A stretch of 64,000 nucleotides of DNA from Gracilimonas sp040117685. GTDB taxonomy: Bacteria > Bacteroidota > Rhodothermia > Balneolales > Balneolaceae. This document shows positions 52,827 through 62,900 of the stretch, one piece after another; the stretch's first letter is position 1; every line of letters begins with the position of its first letter. Made by a program: the position numbers and the translations under genes. The stretch spans positions 62,001 through 126,000 of the forward strand of contig NZ_JBEDYP020000010.1 of NCBI RefSeq assembly GCF_040117685.2, written 5' to 3'. The notes beneath the pieces were generated by a model, which made no database searches, was not told the origin of the DNA, and was given only the letters and a program-made list of their open reading frames with translations.

Positions 52827-54116
52827 TTAATCCTCTTGCTTAATAGCTTCAATTTCTGCGTCGATGGGCGGTACCATCACCGTTTTCATTAACTCATCAC
52901 GATCACCATTAAATGTTTTGGTGATTGGTTTACCATCTCTTGTCAGCCCATCAAAAACCCCGGCATCCACCTCATCCCACATCACATACTTTGCTTCAGA
53001 TTGCAGGTTGATGAGCCCGAAGTGATTCTCGGAGCCGAGCTGATTTGCTGCATCCTTCCATTTCTCGTCAAAAGCCTCGAAATAGAACACAGAGACACCA
53101 TTCTCTTCCGACCATTCCCTAATCAGTTCGTGATAGCGGGCCATTTTAAATTCGTCGGTGGCTTTGGAGCCATCTTCTCCATAAAATCCGTTAGAAACGG
53201 TTGCCCATCCGGTTTCCCCAATATGAACCTGCTTATCAACTCCCTGCTCATTCATGTATTCTACCACACTTTGGTACTGAGAAACCGAGTAGTCCAGCGA
53301 TCTTTGCATCGCATTCTCTATTTTCTCCATATCGCTGAGGTCTTCCTCGTCATCCCTGACTCCCCAAAAATCCGGGTTATAATGGGTGTCGTGCATGGGA
53401 TAGGTATGCATGGATATGTAATCCACAGCTTGAATCAATTTGTTCAGGTCTTCTTTGTGATAGCTGCTGCTTCCCCCTCCCCACGATGCAAAATTATCTG
53501 AACTGGTAATCCAAAGGTCTTCAGGAAGTTCACCCTCCTTTTTCAGTTCCTGAAGGTGATTCACCCACTGTAGAATAATGCCCGGCTCTACGTAGTAATC
53601 GGTTTGCCAGTGCACCATAGCCTCATTCCCTACCGCAATTATCTTAACGATATCAGGATATTCGGCAGCTAATTTTGCAGCCCGATCAATCTCTTCAGCA
53701 TTGCGGGGACTATTTTCATCCCTAATTCTTTCCGGTTTGTCCGTCCATGCGTTTTTGGCATCAATCCAGGCTCCCATCATAACATACATTTCAAAGGATG
53801 GGTCCTCTTCTTTCATCTCACGAATAGCCTGCAACAGCCGGGGAACCGCTTCCAGGTAAACGTTATAGGTTCTAACGATTTTGATTCCCAGAGCAGAAAG
53901 CAACTTCATGTCTTCTTTCAGGTCGGCAATGCTTGGCACACTATCACGGGATATATCGCGATACCCGCTGTATGAAATGGCCGGATAGTTAACCGGGTCG
54001 GAAAGTAATTCTTCAGCTGTAATGTTCTCAGATTTCATAGTTTCTTCTGATTGATCGGTACAGCTCACCAGAAACAGGCTTAGTAAAAGCAGCAGGTATG
54101 TGAGTGATTTGCTCAT
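52827..54116 (-). CDS. GH17-like beta-1,3-glucanase lipoprotein
   Basis: A 429-residue lipoprotein from ATG 54116 (MSKSLTYLLLLLSLFLVSC, Cys19); a TTG three codons upstream is less likely. Acid/base Glu165 in AVGNEAMVHW and nucleophile Glu301 in HIGETGWATVSNG mark a GH17-like barrel, with YISMHTYPM and VFYFEAFDEKWKD. A C-terminal extension of about 60 residues follows the barrel. It resembles the cytosolic enzyme at 47945-48889 more than the one at 48891-49799 (both have the ISxHTYP and FEAFDE motifs). It probably acts on laminarin fragments in the periplasm. Confidence 0.88.
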   Translation of the reverse strand: MSKSLTYLLLLLSLFLVSCTDQSEETMKSENITAEELLSDPVNYPAISYSGYRDISRDSVPSIADLKEDMKLLSALGIKIVRTYNVYLEAVPRLLQAIREMKEEDPSFEMYVMMGAWIDAKNAWTDKPERIRDENSPRNAEEIDRAAKLAAEYPDIVKIIAVGNEAMVHWQTDYYVEPGIILQWVNHLQELKKEGELPEDLWITSSDNFASWGGGSSSYHKEDLNKLIQAVDYISMHTYPMHDTHYNPDFWGVRDDEEDLSDMEKIENAMQRSLDYSVSQYQSVVEYMNEQGVDKQVHIGETGWATVSNGFYGEDGSKATDEFKMARYHELIREWSEENGVSVFYFEAFDEKWKDAANQLGSENHFGLINLQSEAKYVMWDEVDAGVFDGLTRDGKPITKTFNGDRDELMKTVMVPPIDAEIEAIKQED

Positions 54117-54132
54117 GTCGATCAATTTGGAG

Positions 54133-57100
54133 TTATCGGAGTTGGTTTTTATTCAGATTCACGGATACCTGGCGTATCTCGCCATTGCGCCCGAAAATTT
54201 TACCTGAGGTTTCCTTATCCAGCTTCAAGGACTCGTAGTTTTTCCGGGAGCCGTCGTTGAACTCAATGTGTATGCTTTCAGAGTCTGAAATAGAATAGAC
54301 AACCGGAACCTGACAGTAGGTAAAGGCAAGACTTTTCTCAGGCAGCTCGATCAGGTTTTTGGCATTTTCCGTTGTAATGGCTTCAAAGGTAGATTCACCG
54401 GATATAAACTCATCCTCTTTAAGAAGAAACGGATCAAAACCAAGCATACCGTCCCGTATGTTTATCCCCAGTTCACCTATTCGCACCAGAATATCTTCTT
54501 TAACCTGTCCGGTCATACCGGGCTGTTGTGCTCCCCGGTGCCAAGGTGTATGAGAATAAGGGTCGGTTGGAAAAGCACCGTATTGCTCCGGCGATTTATG
54601 GATTCCTATTCCTTTACCAATTTCGTCAAAGTGTTGGCCTAATTGTTGTCGGGTCCGTTCGCTTGCTTCTTCTGAATGGGCTTTCTCACACACTTCGTAT
54701 ACAGCCAGATGAAGCTTTGATACCATGTGCCAGTAAATGGAGCCCAGACCTTCGTAGGCAAAGAAAGTTCCTGACCTGCCGGTAAATGCTTTATGATTAA
54801 AAACCTCTTCAAATATACTTAAAACAAGCTGCTCGTCTTTCTCTGCTAAAGAACCATACTTTGAAGATTTTAAATTCTCAAATGCTGAATTCAAGTCACG
54901 GGCATTCTTAAAATTCCCGTTAAAATGGTACCCGCCTTTTACATCTTTATTGATAATCTGCCGGTCATCATCCTCAACTAATTTCATTAATAGCTTGGAT
55001 TTTTTGAAAGATTCTTCAGGAATATTATTTCTCTCCAGAAAACCCGGTAAGTCTTTGTTCGGATACAGGAGATAGCTTTGCTGATCTTCTCGATATAACG
55101 CACTGTTCCTGAGTGCATCCAGTAGACGGGCTGCATCTTCTCCACTTAAGTATCCTGAACTTAAAGCCGCAACCTGACCTTCCAGCATTTCCTCGAGATA
55201 GGAAATTGAAATACCTTCCTCATCCATGCTCATAAGATTATAAGCATGGTATAATCCGTCTTCCCGCTCATTCGCCTCTATAGTGTGCTCCAGGTAAGCA
55301 AGAGAAGTCGATATAAAGTCAGATATGTCTTTCACAGCTAAAGCGGATTTGTCCCCCGAGAAACCCAATGTGTAAATTTTATTTCGATATCTGCTATGTG
55401 CCCTCCCGAGTTCTTCTGTAATCAGCTTGCGATCTGCATCACCGACATGATCGCCAAGTACTTCTTTCTTCGAGTCTAACACTTCATGAATTCCGACAAA
55501 GAGTTCTTTCAATTCATCGGAAACCAGTACATCAGTATGGTCTGATTTTTTGATCAGTGGCTCCATAAATTTCATAAAGCGCCGGAGGTAATAGAGAGTA
55601 ACCATTGACACTCCGTTACCCACCAGGGCATTGTTTGCATCATTCCACTCCGGGCGCTGGGTGTTCATCCATATTCCGGCTTCAGGAATGAAGTTGGATA
55701 CTTTGGTAAGTACCGTTGCCAGTATCTTTTCCATAAAGTTTACCCGGTGGATATCCTGCTTTTTACTGCTGAGCAACGCTCCGTCGGCACCAAGTTCAGC
55801 GACTTTTTCACGGATTGCCGCATCGGCTTTCTCGTCAAATTCGATGGTGTTTTTGGGGTCTTTCGCTATTTCCCGATAAGACTTGATCCTGTATGGTATA
55901 TTCGCATACACAAAAACATCATCGTTAAACAAATCTCTAAGGGCAGCCGGATTATGACTATGGTAAAACTCCAGAAACTTCAGCAGATAAATAATTTGGT
56001 GGTCTCCCCAGTAACCGATGTATGACCATGGATCTTCAGGATCAGAAATTTCCCAATCAAAACCATCCTTGGTTACCCGGTATGGGTTATAGCCGTCAAA
56101 AGTGGAGGCGTTCAGGAACTTGAAAATCATTCCTTCAATAAAACCGGGATAAGAATGTGCCAGCGCTTCCCAGTTTTGAAATATATCTCTCCAGTTACCC
56201 TCGTAATCCAGAATTTTAGAGCCGTCAATTTCACTATGTGTATTAATAGAAAACTGGTTCCAGGGTCGGCTCGGATCCCCATGCCTTCTGCTGAACTTGA
56301 GGGGCAAATACTCCTTTCCGAGCCTTACAAGGTCGGGATCATTTGATGCTGAAAGCTTTTCAAAAAGGGTTTCCTTATCGAAATTTAGCTCCAGCTCATC
56401 TATAAACGTTTGATTTGCGTTGAACACTTTCTTGCTGGCATTCTGCAAATACTTCGAAAAGTCTTCTTTCTCAATTTCGTAGTTGTGATCAAAAGTACCT
56501 CCCCGCATGATATTGAAGAGTACATTGGAGTAATGCCGGGCATTTTTAAGTTTATCAGAAGATTTCTGAAAACCGTCGGCTCCGGCCACAAGTTCTTTTA
56601 GCTTATCCGTCCCTGCTTCCACATCCTGCATCACTTTTTCTTCCAGGTCGTCATCTTCCCGTATAGCCGTATCTAGTGCGATAACCTGAGGGTGATTTTG
56701 GTTCACATTAGCAACCATAAACCAATCTTTAGAAGAACCGGCCTCCAGCTTAAGGTCTGATACTACAAAGTATGCCCCTTTCTCTGCCTTAACGTCCTCT
56801 TCCTGCTGAATGGCTTCCTGATTTCGGAATTTCTCTAACTGCAGAGAGGACAATAAATAGGTTGGATCTTCCAGTCCTTTCGACCATGCCACATTGGCTT
56901 TCAACGCCTCGCTGGGTTCAGCTTTATCAACAATGATGGCGCTAAGTGCGTAAATACCCAGCCCTGTTTCAGGGTTGAGTTCACTACGTTTGTAAGCATC
57001 AACTAGGTTACTGGACTTGTTTTGAAGGTCGCTACTCACTCCGTGTGGCATTATATTCTGCATACCGTCCAATACCCGCACTTTTACCTTAGCGGAGGTA

Positions 57101-57546
57101 TGATTTACAAGAGAAGCCTTCCTGACAAAACCAAACAGGTTACTTGAATTCCATTGATATCTGAATGTTAATCCAAGATCTTCATTCTCCTCTTCAAACA
57201 GGATTTTATTACCGTATAGGTTCTTATATACATTACGGGTAACTCTTAATCGATAGGCATTACGCTTAGAAAACGGTTCCCAGATCATCTTTCCGGATTC
57301 CCTTACAACCTGAAAAATTGTTTTACTGCCTGTTGTGTGAGCAAGCTCCGTAATTTTATCATCCGTGTTATACGGAAACAGAGCAAACTCAGCATTCTTG
57401 CGGCCGGCTGTTACCCCTCCGTTACTTGAAATAAACATCCAGTGGTTCGAGTTACTGACCACACTCATAAAAAACGGACGCATTGAGGCGGAATCAGAAA
57501 TTTTGAACCATTCTTCGTTATATAATTCTTGTTGGGTAATCGGCAC
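54133..57546 (-). CDS. Large beta-1,3-oligoglucan phosphorylase candidate (GH149-like; GH94/GH161 clan)
   Basis: A 1137-residue protein without a signal peptide, starting at GTG 57546 (an in-frame stop lies two codons upstream). The N-terminal half is a beta-sandwich-rich domain (NSNHWMFISSNGGVTAGRKNAEF shortened; FALFPYNTDDKI). The rest fits an (alpha/alpha)6 barrel with EGNWRDIFQNWEALAHSYP near 449-467, GYWGDHQIIYLLKFLEF near 511-527 and RPEWNDANNALVGNG near 631-645. The WND motif (Asp636) corresponds to the general acid of GH94-type phosphorylases. Length of about 1100 residues and neighbours GH16/GH17/GH30 fit family GH149, which splits beta-1,3-gluco-oligosaccharides with phosphate to glucose-1-phosphate. 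Family choice is from memory and should be held with care. Confidence 0.78.
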   Translation of the reverse strand: MPITQQELYNEEWFKISDSASMRPFFMSVVSNSNHWMFISSNGGVTAGRKNAEFALFPYNTDDKITELAHTTGSKTIFQVVRESGKMIWEPFSKRNAYRLRVTRNVYKNLYGNKILFEEENEDLGLTFRYQWNSSNLFGFVRKASLVNHTSAKVKVRVLDGMQNIMPHGVSSDLQNKSSNLVDAYKRSELNPETGLGIYALSAIIVDKAEPSEALKANVAWSKGLEDPTYLLSSLQLEKFRNQEAIQQEEDVKAEKGAYFVVSDLKLEAGSSKDWFMVANVNQNHPQVIALDTAIREDDDLEEKVMQDVEAGTDKLKELVAGADGFQKSSDKLKNARHYSNVLFNIMRGGTFDHNYEIEKEDFSKYLQNASKKVFNANQTFIDELELNFDKETLFEKLSASNDPDLVRLGKEYLPLKFSRRHGDPSRPWNQFSINTHSEIDGSKILDYEGNWRDIFQNWEALAHSYPGFIEGMIFKFLNASTFDGYNPYRVTKDGFDWEISDPEDPWSYIGYWGDHQIIYLLKFLEFYHSHNPAALRDLFNDDVFVYANIPYRIKSYREIAKDPKNTIEFDEKADAAIREKVAELGADGALLSSKKQDIHRVNFMEKILATVLTKVSNFIPEAGIWMNTQRPEWNDANNALVGNGVSMVTLYYLRRFMKFMEPLIKKSDHTDVLVSDELKELFVGIHEVLDSKKEVLGDHVGDADRKLITEELGRAHSRYRNKIYTLGFSGDKSALAVKDISDFISTSLAYLEHTIEANEREDGLYHAYNLMSMDEEGISISYLEEMLEGQVAALSSGYLSGEDAARLLDALRNSALYREDQQSYLLYPNKDLPGFLERNNIPEESFKKSKLLMKLVEDDDRQIINKDVKGGYHFNGNFKNARDLNSAFENLKSSKYGSLAEKDEQLVLSIFEEVFNHKAFTGRSGTFFAYEGLGSIYWHMVSKLHLAVYEVCEKAHSEEASERTRQQLGQHFDEIGKGIGIHKSPEQYGAFPTDPYSHTPWHRGAQQPGMTGQVKEDILVRIGELGINIRDGMLGFDPFLLKEDEFISGESTFEAITTENAKNLIELPEKSLAFTYCQVPVVYSISDSESIHIEFNDGSRKNYESLKLDKETSGKIFGRNGEIRQVSVNLNKNQLR

Positions 57547-57597
57547 TGCTTAAAGCTCTGTTTGTTTTTTGTTAAAGTTATTTGAGTCAAAGAGGTG

Positions 57598-58422
57598 TTA
57601 TTCGGAGTACACTCTCACATAGTCTACATACATGGTTTGCGGAAATGGGGTACTACTATTAGGAGGGCCAACAAAACTTCCTCCTACTGCTACATTCAGA
57701 ATCATGTAGAAGGTGTTGTCATTAAATACCCACTCCCCACTCACGTCATCCGGGGTAATCTCATTGTACAGTTCATTATCTACATAGTACCTGATGAAGT
57801 CAGGACCCCATTCAATCGCAAAGACATAGAAGTCTGTATCAAACCTGCCATTGTCGAGACGGTAAGAATCCGTTACCGCTTGCCCGGCTGAATAACCGGG
57901 TCCGTGAACGCTTCCGTGAATGATGGTAGGCTGCTGGCCACGATACTCCATAATGTCAATCTCACCAATCTGTGGCCATACAACTGAACCTCCTGAATCA
58001 TCCCCAAGCAACCAGAATGCCGGCCATATACCCTGACCAAACGGTAACATAATGCGTGCTTCAAAACGGCCATAGGTTGTTTCAAAAATATCGCGGGTCA
58101 ATATTTTGGCAGAGGTGTAATTTGATCCTTCATATGATTCTCCTCTTGCTGTAATTTCCAGCATGCCATCACGTACCCTGATATTTTCGGGACGATCTGT
58201 ATAATATTGCAGCTCGTTATTCCCCCAGCCGGGCACGCCAAAAATCTCTACGCCCGTCCCGATGTCGAAATTCCACTTTTCAGAATCCGGGCTGCCCTCC
58301 GTCTCAAATTCATCCTCCCAAACCACATTGGTGTAGGGCTTTTCGGATGCGTTGTTATCATCACACCCGAAACCCAGTGATCCAATTAGTGCAACGGTTA
58401 TGATTAGCCGGAAGGTTGCCAT
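57598..58422 (-). CDS. GH16 laminarinase (endo-beta-1,3-glucanase) lipoprotein
   Basis: A 274-residue lipoprotein from ATG 58422 (MATFRLIITVALIGSLGFGC, Cys20); a TTG eight codons upstream is less likely. The GH16 jelly roll has the catalytic motif GEIDIMEY with nucleophile Glu154, Asp156 and acid/base Glu159, a beta-bulge form typical of laminarinases. Substrate-side motifs YGRFEARIMLPFGQGIWPAFWLL, FAIEWGPDFIRYYVD and FYMILNVAVGG are all present in shortened family order. It makes endo cuts in laminarin at the cell envelope. No extra binding module is attached; the lipoprotein gene upstream may supply binding. Confidence 0.96.
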   Translation of the reverse strand: MATFRLIITVALIGSLGFGCDDNNASEKPYTNVVWEDEFETEGSPDSEKWNFDIGTGVEIFGVPGWGNNELQYYTDRPENIRVRDGMLEITARGESYEGSNYTSAKILTRDIFETTYGRFEARIMLPFGQGIWPAFWLLGDDSGGSVVWPQIGEIDIMEYRGQQPTIIHGSVHGPGYSAGQAVTDSYRLDNGRFDTDFYVFAIEWGPDFIRYYVDNELYNEITPDDVSGEWVFNDNTFYMILNVAVGGSFVGPPNSSTPFPQTMYVDYVRVYSE

Positions 58423-58464
58423 ATCTAAATGATTTGCGTTGAACAATGAATTCCTCTTCTGGTT

Positions 58465-59892
58465 TTACTGATACATGTAAATGTTATCCACGTAGATGGT
58501 AGCGCCCTGAAGTGCAGGTCCCTGATCTGAATCAAATACTATTTGCCCCAGGTTCGATTTATTGGTCATACCTGAGATATCAAGTTGGATGGTAATCCAC
58601 TGTCCGGATACCAGTGCCGGATTACTTCCGGTATTTATTACCGTGGATGCAATGGTATCGTCGCCTCCTCCAAATGAATCATCAGCTCCAAAATCCCTCA
58701 GGTTAACTGCAAAGGCTGAACCTGATGGCACATCGTTAGGCAGATAGATATCTACACTAAGCGTATTCATATTGCTGGCATCTATAGTGGGCACATTCTG
58801 ATTGAACTCGATGCCTACAAAATTGAAGTTCTCGTAATTCAGCACATTGTCGCCATTCACCGAGAAATCGTTGGAGGTTGTAGTCTGGAACGGTGCGTAG
58901 AAACCATTGTAGAAATCAACGGGAACGTTCTCATAAGCATCACTGAAAATAGATATCACGTTATCCGGATCCTCTGTAGGGGTTGGAGCTGGTGTAAAAG
59001 AACCGATTGATTCTACCGTCAGAGACCCATCGGCATCAATACCATTAAGGCTTGCGGTGATTTCTGCCGTACCCTGCCCTACAACCGAAACTGTTCCGTT
59101 ACCGTCAACGGTAGCCACATCAGTGTTTGAAGAGCTAAAGCTATAGTAAGCAGGGGCTGCACCCACCGTTACGTCCACTCCGTTAGCTTGATTAATTGTG
59201 AAGGTAAGTCCTGGTATCTGAATAGTTGTACCTATAAATGTAGTTTGTGACTCATCATTCCCATTGTTAATGGCAGGGCGGGGTTGTGCAATAGTGCCAA
59301 GGTTTTCGTACTTCAACTCATCTACCCAAAAAGAATAACCGTCTCCACCTTCAGGGCCTTCTGCATACCAGAACATCCCCTGCTCTGCAGTCAACACAGA
59401 AGCATCAGGAATTGGAATGATGTACTTTTGCCAGTAAGTTGCCAGCCTGAGTCCACTACGAACGACCTGATACTCGTTACCCATAAAGTCTTGCCCAAAC
59501 CCTATTTCATTGACTGTTCCAGCCGTTGTAGCTTTGGCGTAAAAGGTGAGCGCATTGTAGCCGGTTAGGTCACGCCCTCCGTTTTCATCCCGAAATATGG
59601 CACCTGAATAGGAACCGGAGGGATTTCCGACATTGGGGATGTCGAAACGCATGGAAGACTGACTGTTATCATAAGTAACATCCTTATCTACGCTGAAAGC
59701 ATCCTGTTTAGAATCAGCAAAGGGGAAGTATTCCAGCCCCGAGCTAAAACCATCAATGTAAACTTCAGGATTAGTGGTAAAACCCGGCTCTTCAAGTCCA
59801 TCTACGGAGCGTTCACAACCTGTTGCCAAAAACATGATCAGCAAGCTCGCGAGTATCGTACGTTGGGTGCTTTTAAAAACCATTGTATTCAT
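58465..59892 (-). CDS. Surface glycan-binding lipoprotein with BIG2 domain
   Basis: A 475-residue lipoprotein (lipobox LATGC, Cys26). Two jelly-roll carbohydrate-binding-like domains, one about 45-200 (LTGYNALTFYAKATTAGTVNEI, YSFWVDELKYENLG) and one about 315-475 (SNMNTLSVDIYLPNDV, ATIYVDNIYMYQ), flank a bacterial Ig-like (BIG2) domain at about 225-300 (YSFSSSNTDVATVDGNGTVSVVGQGTAEITA shortened here). No catalytic residues are evident. It probably binds beta-glucan at the outer surface in the way SusE/SusF/SGBP-B proteins do. It lies 15 bp after the GH-barrel fusion gene and before GH16. Confidence 0.82.
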   Translation of the reverse strand: MNTMVFKSTQRTILASLLIMFLATGCERSVDGLEEPGFTTNPEVYIDGFSSGLEYFPFADSKQDAFSVDKDVTYDNSQSSMRFDIPNVGNPSGSYSGAIFRDENGGRDLTGYNALTFYAKATTAGTVNEIGFGQDFMGNEYQVVRSGLRLATYWQKYIIPIPDASVLTAEQGMFWYAEGPEGGDGYSFWVDELKYENLGTIAQPRPAINNGNDESQTTFIGTTIQIPGLTFTINQANGVDVTVGAAPAYYSFSSSNTDVATVDGNGTVSVVGQGTAEITASLNGIDADGSLTVESIGSFTPAPTPTEDPDNVISIFSDAYENVPVDFYNGFYAPFQTTTSNDFSVNGDNVLNYENFNFVGIEFNQNVPTIDASNMNTLSVDIYLPNDVPSGSAFAVNLRDFGADDSFGGGDDTIASTVINTGSNPALVSGQWITIQLDISGMTNKSNLGQIVFDSDQGPALQGATIYVDNIYMYQ

Positions 59893-59907
59893 GTTATCAG
59901 CCTCTGT

Positions 59908-62900
59908 TTAATTGGTTATATCAATTTGGATGTATGTTCTGAACTCCCATTCCGTACCGTTATCAAATCCTGGAGCCGTTGGATCAGGTACTCGTTCCCC
60001 GCTTACATTGGTTGTGTAGGTTGGGGCATATCGTGGCGAGAAATCGTTTAGCGATCTCCAGGTTGCCCGGATCCCCATCCTGGTGGATGGAAGATTGAAC
60101 CAGTCAGGCCGACTGATGTAGGTTGAGATATCTGCCATCAGCTGCAGCGGGAAGGTCAGGTTAAAATCACGGTGGTAATCATAGGGTCCCCAGTCATTAA
60201 CTTTCACAAATGTACTGGCCTTAAGATTCTTGTAGATCATGCGTACATCACCTCCAAAACGGGTAATGAGCCTCGGGTCACTACCTCTTGCCTGTGCATC
60301 ACCGCCATACAGATTGGCGATAAACCCAAGATCCCTGCTTACTTTTGATACGATGCGTGTGTTTACTTCCCAAAGGTCTCTGGCAGGAGGTGCTCCGGGA
60401 AATGGGAAAAATGTTCGGCCATCAGGCAGAATACCGACGGCAGCGTCCTGCGTTGTAGGTAAGTGGCGGAACACAAAACCAAGGCTCATCGCAAAGCCGG
60501 CATCTTCTGCAGCATCGTTATTCCATTCGTACATGTAGGTTCCGGGAGTTGGATCGTATGTCAGCAGTAATTCCCCTGAAATCTGCTCCCTGTTGGCCCG
60601 CACGATAAACGGATCAGACAAAATATTTCGAGGCCTGGCCGGGGCGTCAACATCAGAAGGAATAGGGCCTTCAATAGGTTTTTGCCATAAGAAGTTGGGG
60701 GCAATCTGCAGGTTACCCAAGTTATAAGTGAAGCCTGAGAGCACATTATACTGATTCCCGCTGCCGCTGTCCTTTAATCGCCATCCTGTGAAGGTCATAG
60801 TTTGATCGGCCCCGCCATTGGCTACAAGTCCCATAATGGCAGACTGTGCATACCAATTGAACAATCCTTTGGAGTAAGTGACCTTAACCTTTCCTCCGAA
60901 ATTGTCCATAGTACCGATTTCATCTACATAAACATTGTAGCTGCCATCAGGTTGTTCACGGACCAACTGAAACTCCCTGCCATTCAGCGGCTGGCCGGCC
61001 CAGATACCACCCAATTCTAACCCAAAATTCCCAAAATCGCGGCCCGCATACAGGGTAAACCTTCGGGTTTTTGGTTGAGGAATTGCAAAAGAGCTTCCGG
61101 TTAGCCCCTGTCTCTCAATATCTTCATGATAGACTCCGGTTAGGTCAGTTTGGCCTATGTTTGTAGAATATTTAAGTAATACTGACGGGTTGGCTCCCCA
61201 CCACAACTGCGGACCAAATGCTAGTTTAAAGCCTTCAAACATTTTCTTCCCTTCCGCCTCAAATCCAAAAGGTGCAATACCATTATAGATATCAATCTGA
61301 TCTCCATAGTTGGCTTCCGGGTATAGCCCAAAAAAGTCTCCTTCATATCCCCAGTGATAGTGCCCGGTTCTATAGAATCCGTCTATATTGAAATAATCCT
61401 GATTCCAGCTATAACTGGCGCTGTATATTTGAACGCGGTTTAATGATTCTACAGTAATAGCTTCATTCTGCCCTAACAGTTCTACTGCCCTTCCACGATT
61501 CTCATAAAAAATTTCATCTATTGGGTTTTCAGCTACGTTGCCAAGAATGTTCGTCACAACCTCTGCTCTCATATTCGGGCTGGGTTTAGCCTCAACGCCG
61601 ATAAAGAAGGATTGCATGTGATCAAAACCAAGTTCATCCGGAAATGCAATTCGGTCCAGATCTTCATCTGAAGGCGTGGTTATGAGGCTTCCGCCTGTAT
61701 TAAACGTTTCGAAGGTAGCAGAGAAACGGCTCAGCGAAATAAGGTCTGAGCTACCGGCAGCACTTCCTGATGATTTAGTTCTAAGAGTAGCATCAATGAT
61801 TGAAACATCGGCAAAGTGTTCTTCTAAAGTCGTTACATTTACTTCATCCGCATAAGGGTCAAACTCATGAATATCTTTCAGCACATAATAAGCGGCTCTT
61901 GGATAAAGCTCATAAAAGCCCGCCAATGTAGTCGGACCTTTAGCCATGATACCAAACCATTCCTCATTCATGTTATTCTGCCCTTCTGCAAAATCAAACT
62001 GGTACCCGCCGTTAGCCCAGGAAGCATTGGTGTCGTGCACGTCAAGGTTTTCGGTTTGGCCATACTTCCACCAGCCGTCACTAAACTGAAAAGTAAAACC
62101 ACCTATTGAGTTATCACTTCCTCCTAAACCTGCGGCGTTGTTGTAAATTTCTTTCCAATTGCTGTACAGGTACCTGGCCTGGGCTGCCTGAGCCTCTTGT
62201 AAGGTTCGGGCATTGAATGCATCAGAGCCGAATTCGGTAAGCAGAACCGGCTTATCATATTCATTGGCTACTCTTTCATAAAGATCCGTGAAGGTCATTC
62301 CACGGTAGGTATTTGTACCAAAAATATCGACATCCGGTGCCAGTTCAACGATTAAATCCAAGAATAGAAGATCTCCGTTACACATCGCCACGGGGCGGCT
62401 ATCATCAATTTGCTTCATCGCCACTGCTGCTTCATTAAACAACTTGTACATTGCCCGTGCCCGAATGGTAGATTTTCTGTCTTCGATTGGAATGTCTTCC
62501 GTTTCGGCTCCTCCCCAGAAAAGCCCGTAGTTATTTTCATTGCCTAACAGGTAAAGCAGCAGGCCGGGAGTCCCTTTATATTCTTCTGCAAGTGTTGTAA
62601 CCTCATCCAGTAATAACTCTCGTACTCTTTCATCTGAATACTCGGTGTTTGCCATCCATGAACCGTCGATAGTGAGTCCATATCGGCCAAATGAATGATT
62701 AAGCATCGTGTAGATGCCGTAATTTTCATAGATATAGGTGATCCACCGCTTAGGAATACCGGTGTAAACCCGTATTGCATTTACCCCCATATTCTTGAGC
62801 AAAGACATCTCGTAATCAAGCGCCTGCTGTATAAATTCAGGAGACTGGTTCCACAGACTGTAAGCGTAATTGGTTCCGCGGGGAAAATAATCCCAGTTCA

